Shown here one piece after another: positions 5,383 to 6,934 of a DNA stretch of 6,934 bases; position 1 is the first letter of the stretch; every line of letters starts with the position of its first letter. Source of the stretch: Xanthocytophaga sp031424975. Its GTDB lineage: Bacteria > Bacteroidota > Bacteroidia > Cytophagales > 172606-1. The DNA is taken from NCBI GenBank assembly GCA_031424975.1, contig JANPIL010000282.1, positions 1 to 6,934 of the forward strand, given 5' to 3'. Below the pieces are notes generated by a model, which ran no database searches, was not told where the DNA came from, and saw only the letters and a list, made by a program, of their open reading frames with translations. Position numbers and translations under genes: made by a program.

Positions 5383-5452
5383 GCAAGCGAAACGCGACAA
5401 AAAACCACGCGGTGTCAAAAATAACCGCAACTGTAGCGTTTGTCCTGCCCGC

Positions 5453-5465
5453 AAAATAGTATGTT
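5453..5465 (-). repeat. Dispersed motif copy D (AACATACTATTTT on minus strand)
   Basis: This 13-bp copy follows the hairpin and T-run that end the toxin-antitoxin operon. Its position relative to the hairpin mirrors copy A at 1709-1721. Confidence 0.6.
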
Positions 5466-5467
5466 CC

Positions 5468-5512
5468 AAAAAGGCAAAACCCGCCGGACACAACAGAGGC
5501 GCGGCGGGTTTT
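5468..5512 (-). terminator. Rho-independent terminator of the toxin-antitoxin operon
   Basis: A perfect 11-bp stem (AAAACCCGCCG with CGGCGGGTTTT, 15-nt loop) spans 5476-5512, beginning 21 nt after the toxin stop. On the minus strand it continues as TTTTGCCTTTTT. The 12-mer TCCGGCGGGTTT in its 3' half is identical to that in the terminator at 1730-1760. Confidence 0.85.
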
Positions 5513-5533
5513 GAAACTACGGGAAAGGAAAGA

Positions 5534-5866
5534 TCAGAGCAGGCCGTTTTTCTTCAGCAGTTCGAGCAGCAGGCCATCGGCAATGTCTTCCCGCTCGGCT
5601 TTGTCATAAATGGATACCAGAACCACCGCCCCGGCAATGACTTTGACGCAAGTGATGACCCTTGCGCCCCCGGATTTGCCCTTGCCTTTGCTCTTGATTT
5701 TGAGCCGTATCTTGTAACAATCCTTGCCCAAAGGCTCGCCCTGCAAGGGATTGTCGGCGAGGTTGGCTCCCAATTCGGCAATTTCCTCTTTCAAGGATTG
5801 GTATTTCTTCGCCAGCCGCTTGTATTCACGGTCAAAATTGGTGATGGTTCGGATTTTATATTTCAT
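5534..5866 (-). CDS. RelE/ParE-superfamily toxin
   Basis: The 110-residue basic protein has the compact RelE fold order: N-terminal strand (KYKIRTITNF), two helices (about residues 11-38, with REYKRLAKKYQSLKEEI), then a beta-sheet with CYKIRLKIKS (50-59), GKSGGARVI (63-71) and VVLVSIYDKAEREDI (81-95). The GK-SGG-ARVI and YDK-E segments are characteristic of RelE/HigB-type mRNA interferases in Bacteroidota. The expected activity is ribosome-dependent mRNA cleavage; ParE-like gyrase poisoning cannot be excluded because the folds are shared. Its start ATG lies inside the end of the antitoxin gene (11-nt overlap), the usual coupling that keeps toxin made only after antitoxin. The C-terminal helix (LLLELLKKNGLL) is intact, so the toxin looks functional. 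Confidence 0.9.
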   Translation of the reverse strand: MKYKIRTITNFDREYKRLAKKYQSLKEEIAELGANLADNPLQGEPLGKDCYKIRLKIKSKGKGKSGGARVITCVKVIAGAVVLVSIYDKAEREDIADGLLLELLKKNGLL

Positions 5867-6104
5867 CCAGCAGGTCTTGAAGTGGCCGGGTTTGCAGTTT
5901 TCCTTGCTCCACGAGTTTCAATTCCTCAAAGCCTTTTTTAATGTTGGCCCACGTCTTGCGTTGCGCAGGCGTGAGTTGGGCTTCGGGGTCGGCAGAAGGT
6001 TCTGCGTCGGCCAGCTTGACGAACTTGAGGTTCTTTACCAGCCGGATGAAAAATTCGTAGTCCTTGTCGGGGATTTCCAGAGTTACTTGTCGCATGGCAG
6101 CCAT
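5856..6104 (-). CDS. Antitoxin partner of the RelE-type toxin
   Basis: This 82-residue protein precedes and overlaps the toxin gene. It opens with a short beta-strand (RQVTLEIPDKDYEFF) of the sort that can dimerise, then a helical region (FIRLVKNLKFV), a Pro/Ala/Asp-rich linker (about residues 31-46), and a charged helix (AQRKTWANIKKGFEELKLVE) ending in GKLQTRPLQDLLDEI. The last segment is typical of small Bacteroidota antitoxins located next to RelE-like toxins and probably wraps the toxin. No classical HTH or AbrB motif is evident, so DNA binding and autoregulation are uncertain. A second ATG at 6095 (MRQVTLEIP) is an equally plausible start. The family is inferred mainly from context and size. 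Confidence 0.8.
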   Translation of the reverse strand: MAAMRQVTLEIPDKDYEFFIRLVKNLKFVKLADAEPSADPEAQLTPAQRKTWANIKKGFEELKLVEQGKLQTRPLQDLLDEI

Positions 6105-6140
6105 TGGTTTTCCACGGTTGTGTTACAGTTAAAAGAAAGA

Positions 6141-6148
6141 CAAATATA
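6141..6148 (-). promoter_or_regulatory. Toxin-antitoxin promoter -7 box (TATATTTG)
   Basis: The minus strand reads TATATTTG, an exact TAnnTTTG match, in the 64-bp spacer between dinD and the antitoxin. It predicts a start near 6134 and a leader of about 30 nt. No clear -33 TTTG at standard spacing is visible. It would give the pair expression independent of dinD. Confidence 0.6.
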
Positions 6149-6168
6149 GCCAAACGGCAGTGGCGGCA

Positions 6169-6934
6169 TCATTTTTTCTTGGGCAGCGTCATTTTCTTCA
6201 CATCCTTGAGTATTCTTTTGTCTTCGCCCTCCAGTTTTCGCTGCACCTTTTTTACGTCTTCGGCGGCGGGCAGGCTTTCGGGAATAATGCCGCGTTCTTC
6301 GAGCATCTTGCGGATGGCCTTGTTGTTGTCCACGTGTTCCTTCACAATCGCCGTTTCGCCGTGCAGGTCTTTCTCCACCACATTGTAGCTGGTCAGTTCC
6401 ACGGCAAAATCCTTGGCCTTGATGGTGAGCGTGGGCAGGAAATCGGCCAGCGGACGGTTGTCGGGGATGGCAAGTTTCTTTTTCATCTCCTGCGTGCTGA
6501 AACCGCCGAAAAACGCCTTGTCGCCCTCCGACCGGATGGCCGAAAAGCCCTTGTCGTCCACCTTGCGTTCATAGATGATGCCCGACAGCTTTTTTTCCGA
6601 TTTGGACAGTTTTTCGCGGGCCGCCACGCGCGTGATGTCCAGCAGCCGCTGCTCTATTATCTCCTGCTTGCGCGTCTGCACGGCGTAATATGTCTGGGCA
6701 AAGGCGATTTCGTTCTTGCTCGAATCACCGTTCTGCGTCACCAAGTAGCAGGCGTAGCGCGTCAGGGCCAAGTCATCTTCCTGCACCATCTCACCGTCCT
6801 CGTTGCGGATCTCGCTGGTTATCTCCACAAAATGGTCGTGCGTTTCCTCGCCCGAATTCGTGCAGGCAATCTTGGCCCTGTCCACGGTTTTCAAAAATAC
6901 CTGCCAGTCCTTGTAGCCGAACAATGCCTGCAAG
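6169..6934 (-). CDS. dinD: DNA-damage-inducible protein D (5' end outside window)
   Basis: The visible 255 codons match DinD from close to its N-terminus: LFGYKDWQVFLKTVDRA, then AKIACTNSGE, DHFVEI, LALTRYACYLVTQNGD (about residues 55-70) and FAQTYYAVQTRKQEIIEQR (78-96). These form the Bro-N-like N-terminal domain; the C-terminal half follows the family with LADFLPTLTIKAKDFAVELT and a helical, lysine-rich end (DVKKMTLPKKK). Compared with the usual length of about 275 residues, some 20-30 N-terminal residues lie beyond the right edge, and no start codon is claimed. In E. coli dinD is LexA-controlled, and the protein is reported to inhibit RecA activity; the promoter and any SOS box here are outside the window. 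It is 64 bp upstream of the toxin-antitoxin pair on the same strand, with no clear terminator between. Confidence 0.93.
   Translation of the reverse strand, partial: LQALFGYKDWQVFLKTVDRAKIACTNSGEETHDHFVEITSEIRNEDGEMVQEDDLALTRYACYLVTQNGDSSKNEIAFAQTYYAVQTRKQEIIEQRLLDITRVAAREKLSKSEKKLSGIIYERKVDDKGFSAIRSEGDKAFFGGFSTQEMKKKLAIPDNRPLADFLPTLTIKAKDFAVELTSYNVVEKDLHGETAIVKEHVDNNKAIRKMLEERGIIPESLPAAEDVKKVQRKLEGEDKRILKDVKKMTLPKKK

Noticed and set aside
5724..6388. Plus-strand frames across the toxin-antitoxin pair and the end of dinD (5724-6149 and 6104-6388)
   Set aside because: They overlap well-supported minus-strand genes and have low-complexity, domain-free translations.
1..6934. CRISPR array, rRNA, tRNA or complete insertion sequence
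   Set aside because: No regularly spaced repeats, conserved rRNA/tRNA blocks or transposase frames were seen on either strand.

Overview
This window most likely comes from a member of the phylum Bacteroidota, perhaps of the Chitinophagia/Saprospiria type. The lineage is inferred from several features: three start-proximal boxes fit the Bacteroidota -7 promoter consensus TAnnTTTG, purine-rich Shine-Dalgarno sites are largely absent, and the gene types (short Crp/Fnr regulator, DCC-family protein, RelE-type toxin with a small antitoxin, DinD) are common in that phylum. All nine genes lie on the minus strand, so the window is transcribed from high to low coordinates.

Region 1 (1-1524) is AT-rich. 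In transcription order it holds a Crp/Fnr-family regulator starting at TTG, a secreted SRPBCC (polyketide-cyclase-like) protein, and the beginning of a secreted protein that looks like an outer-membrane barrel. The last two overlap by four bases. This looks like a small regulator-led operon. Region 2 (1525-1771) is a non-coding junction. Base composition shifts here from AT-rich to GC-rich, and it holds a 12-bp direct repeat, a copy of a dispersed motif and a strong terminator.

Region 3 (1772-3229) carries a microbial rhodopsin with its own promoter and terminator, followed by a small NTF2/SnoaL-like protein. The rhodopsin has the D/T/E set of a light-driven outward proton pump, a methionine at the green/blue tuning position, and a glycine at the position that opens the carotenoid-antenna fenestration in xanthorhodopsin. 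Region 4 (3230-5229) holds a DCC-family thiol-disulfide oxidoreductase-like protein (DUF393) and citrate synthase (gltA). The 263-bp gap between them is packed with repeats: two REP-like palindromes, a long inverted repeat, and a pair of inverted copies of a 15-bp motif.

Region 5 (5230-6934) holds the gltA leader and promoter, a RelE/ParE-type toxin-antitoxin pair with its own promoter and terminator, and the 3' part of dinD, which runs off the right edge.

The window mixes core metabolism (gltA), phototrophy (rhodopsin) and accessory modules (toxin-antitoxin, dinD, AT-rich operon). The least expected signals are the dispersed AACATACTATTTTG motif linked to terminators, the antenna-type rhodopsin, and the compositional break near 1.6 kb. 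I did not find a complete new multi-gene system.
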